Source: Symsagittifera roscoffensis (Eukaryota; Xenacoelomorpha; Acoela; Convolutidae). From it: a stretch of 64,000 bases of DNA. Every line of letters starts with the position of its first letter. Position 1 is the stretch's first letter. The notes below the pieces were generated by a model that had not been told where the DNA came from, ran no database searches, and worked only from the letters and a program-made list of their open reading frames with translations. Of this stretch, positions 25,501-28,500 are shown piece after piece. The DNA lies in contig NC_087065.1 of assembly GCF_963678635.1 (NCBI RefSeq), positions 22,015,480-22,079,479 of the forward strand, written 5' to 3'. The position numbers were made by a program, and so were the translations under genes.

Positions 25501-28500
25501 TTTGAAAAGTCAAAAAAATATTTTTGGAAAAATTGCAGAAACTACTCGAAACGCTTAAAGATACTTCAGAAAACAAATTTGATGGAGTAAAATAAGGATT
25601 TCCATCTAAAATAAATGCTTATCCTCCAACTATAAGCCAGCTCGTTCGACTCAATTACTCGAATACGACTAAAAATCAAAAACTTCCAACCAACAAAATT
25701 TTGAATAATTGAATCCGCCTGAAAGGGGCTTTAAAATGACTCTCGACCCATTCTGATGATTTTCTGGTACCTAAATTTGCATGAGAAAAAAGCACCTAAA
25801 ATTTGATCACGATAATTTATAAGTTTTCTTTTTCCAATTAGGGTCAGTTTTTGTGGAAGAAAATAGGAATATCAAGTTAGCGTATAAAGATTTAATTTTG
25901 CAAAAACCATATCATAAACAAAAACTAATTTTTTTTTTCGATTTTTTTTGGATGAAATTTGGTGAATATTTTAAATTTTTTCGGACTGTAAAAGCAGTGT
26001 GAATCAACAAACTGTTTTTTTTGTAGCTAAAAATTTAGCTTTTACAGCTTACTAAAATGATTCTCCCTGTACTCTTTAAATTTAGCTATAAATTAAATTT
26101 TAAAACAAGTTTTCCCTTTATTGTTCTCATTTCTAAATTTGAATATCCACTCAAAGAAAAAAAATGGGAAAATTGATGATCTTTTCTGTTTTAAAATGAA
26201 ATAGTTTGTTTTCAAAAAAAGCGAATCATATTTTTTGAATTAGGTGACCAGAAAAAAAGTATTTCAAAAAAAAGATATCCACTCTTTGAATCGAAATTTG
26301 TTTAACAACTGCATTACGATTTACGTTTATCCATAGCACTATTAACAGGGATAGCCGTTTGCTGTGCAGGTAGCAAAGAATGTTCGGACCATTAGTTTTT
26401 TTTTCAAATTATGGTTCTTTTTTTTCAAGATCTGAACGAAAAAAAAACTAGAACGTAAAATAGGCAAATTTGAAAAAATTTATATTTTAAAAACTTTCCA
26501 ATTTTTTTCAGATACTTTTTAAATTATTGAAGATTTTGATTCCTAAAATGGTGCTTAAAACTAACTTTACTTAAGTAAAAATATGCTTTTAAGGCTTAAA
26601 TTAAGCATAAATACGCTAATGTACGCCTGCTCACTCGCTCGGACGAAAAATCAAAAACTTCAAACCAATTTTTGTCAACACTGGTGATTTTTTCGGAAAA
26701 TTTTTAATGTCGTTCGCTCGAACCAGCCGATGATTATTTATGTTACCTGAATTTGCGTGGAAAACAAAACAAAAAACTTAAAATACCCGAATACTAAGTT
26801 CCTCCCCATTTTCAATGGTCGGAACGAAAACAGCATTGCAAAACTGTTCAAATTGCTGGTTCTTCAAAATATCCGTGCTGTGGAAACGTAACCCTCAAAA
26901 GCTGATAAATGATATTCCAAAACTTTGATTTTTGAAGCAGGAATACTCAAGTTTGCAAAAGTAAAGGCCCTGGCCGGACTCAAACCCGTGGCCCTTGTCT
27001 TCTTAACAAGAAAGTTACCTCTGCACCAAAGTTGCAGAAACAGTCAACGCTTAGTGGAAAGAATTGCTTATTATACCGACCAGGTCGGCAGAATCAAATT
27101 GCGTATCGGAAGAAAACCCTGATTTTATAAGGCTGAAATGTTTTGCAAGGCCAAAATGAAGTTTTATATCTGACGACGCGAAATTAGGAATATAGGAAAT
27201 CTATGGAGTACACGCTATCTCCTGCTCCACTGCCAATTCATTGAAAGCATACACTGTTTACGCGAACGAAAAGTGATTACGATAATATAGAACTATATCT
27301 TGGTGAACAATAAACAATCAAATTGATAAAATTTACAAATGTAAAAATTTTAATCAAATGATTTACTGGAAAGGAATTCCAGTAATTGTGTGGCTGCATT
27401 TGCGTACATTTAAAAACCAAAGCAATCAGAATATTTCTGACAACAATAAACAATTTATCCACTTTAAGGAAATTAGAGATTGCAACTAAACAATCGAACA
27501 CAAATCTAACTGCAGTTTTTATCAATTCTTACAACAGCTTCAGCTGCCACATCTACTGCAAATGGTTTCATCCGACCATAACTTGGGCGGCATCATCTGG
27601 CATTCCATGCTTGCTGATATAATGAATCTTCAAATTGTACTTCAAGTTGCATGTTTTATCGCACATCCTACATTTGAAAACTGTTGAATTGGGGATGTGT
27701 TTTATTTCGATATGCCGTTTTACGTGACCCTTGTTTTTAGAACTATACGGACACAAACTGCACTGGAAATTCTTTTCTCCAGTTGATAAATTCTGGGTCG
27801 CGTTGATCAGCGCATCTGGGCTTGCTTTTGAAGTTGTCACAATATCTACTAGCAATAGTACTGGACTCAGTCATTTGCGTTGGCTTGTATATTGCTTTGG
27901 GTTGACTAGTTTGCCTTTTCCCCGCAGGTGCCAGACGCTTTTTAGGAGATTTCTTTTGTCCAGATAACTGAGTTGAAATTGGTTTCAAAACTTCGTCTTT
28001 TTGATGAAATTGCAAATTAATAAAGCCAATCATTTGTTCAGTGAGCGAATGGAGAACTTTCCCACTGATAGGAATTGAGTCTATTACTGTTGCTACATAC
28101 TCTTCGAACAGAGAAAAATTGACCGAAATCATCACTGTACAGCTGTAGAACAAAATTCACAGCAATCTAAAATTCAAACGCCTTATTACATCACTGTAGT
28201 AAAAAAATGTATTGTTTTGGGCTAGGAGCAGCTGTCTGATATATCAATAAAAATACCTTCTATTAAGACCGAAAAGGTTTCTTTTAAAAAGTACACAACT
28301 GCTGTAAGCATACTATCTACAAAAAAATGATGCAAAATCATGTTTCAGTGACCATATCTGAGCAAGAAGCCAAAATCAACGAAATGAAAGACGAACTGGA
28401 ACACCTAGAAGACAGATTGGAGGATAAAGAGCTAACCATTGAAGATCTGATGCAGGAGAACGCCAAACTACTAGAGGAAAAGGAAACCAGAGAAGAGGTA

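Larger units (their letters stand above)
23169..27567. other. Repeat-rich spacer between array genes 15 and 16
   Basis: About 4.4 kb with no supported gene. It contains a tRNA-like SINE head (23611-23835), a 324-bp tandem repeat (23966-24871), a second tRNA-like sequence on the minus strand (about 26960-27035), and AT-rich dispersed repeat DNA sharing a ggatagccg(g/t)ttgctgtgca motif at about 25312 and 26348, with an inverted copy near 30035. Confidence 0.6.
4859..28348 (+). other. Intron 5 (about 23.5 kb) hosting the zinc-finger array
   Basis: Exon 5 ends in phase 1 at GTGAGT, and the next plus-strand exon with coiled-coil sequence starts in phase 1 after ATGTTTCAG at 28348. Everything between is antisense zinc-finger genes, their remnants and repeats. 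I see no plus-strand coding exon inside. The phase match and the continuing coiled coil support one gene, but only a spanning transcript would prove it. Confidence 0.65.
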
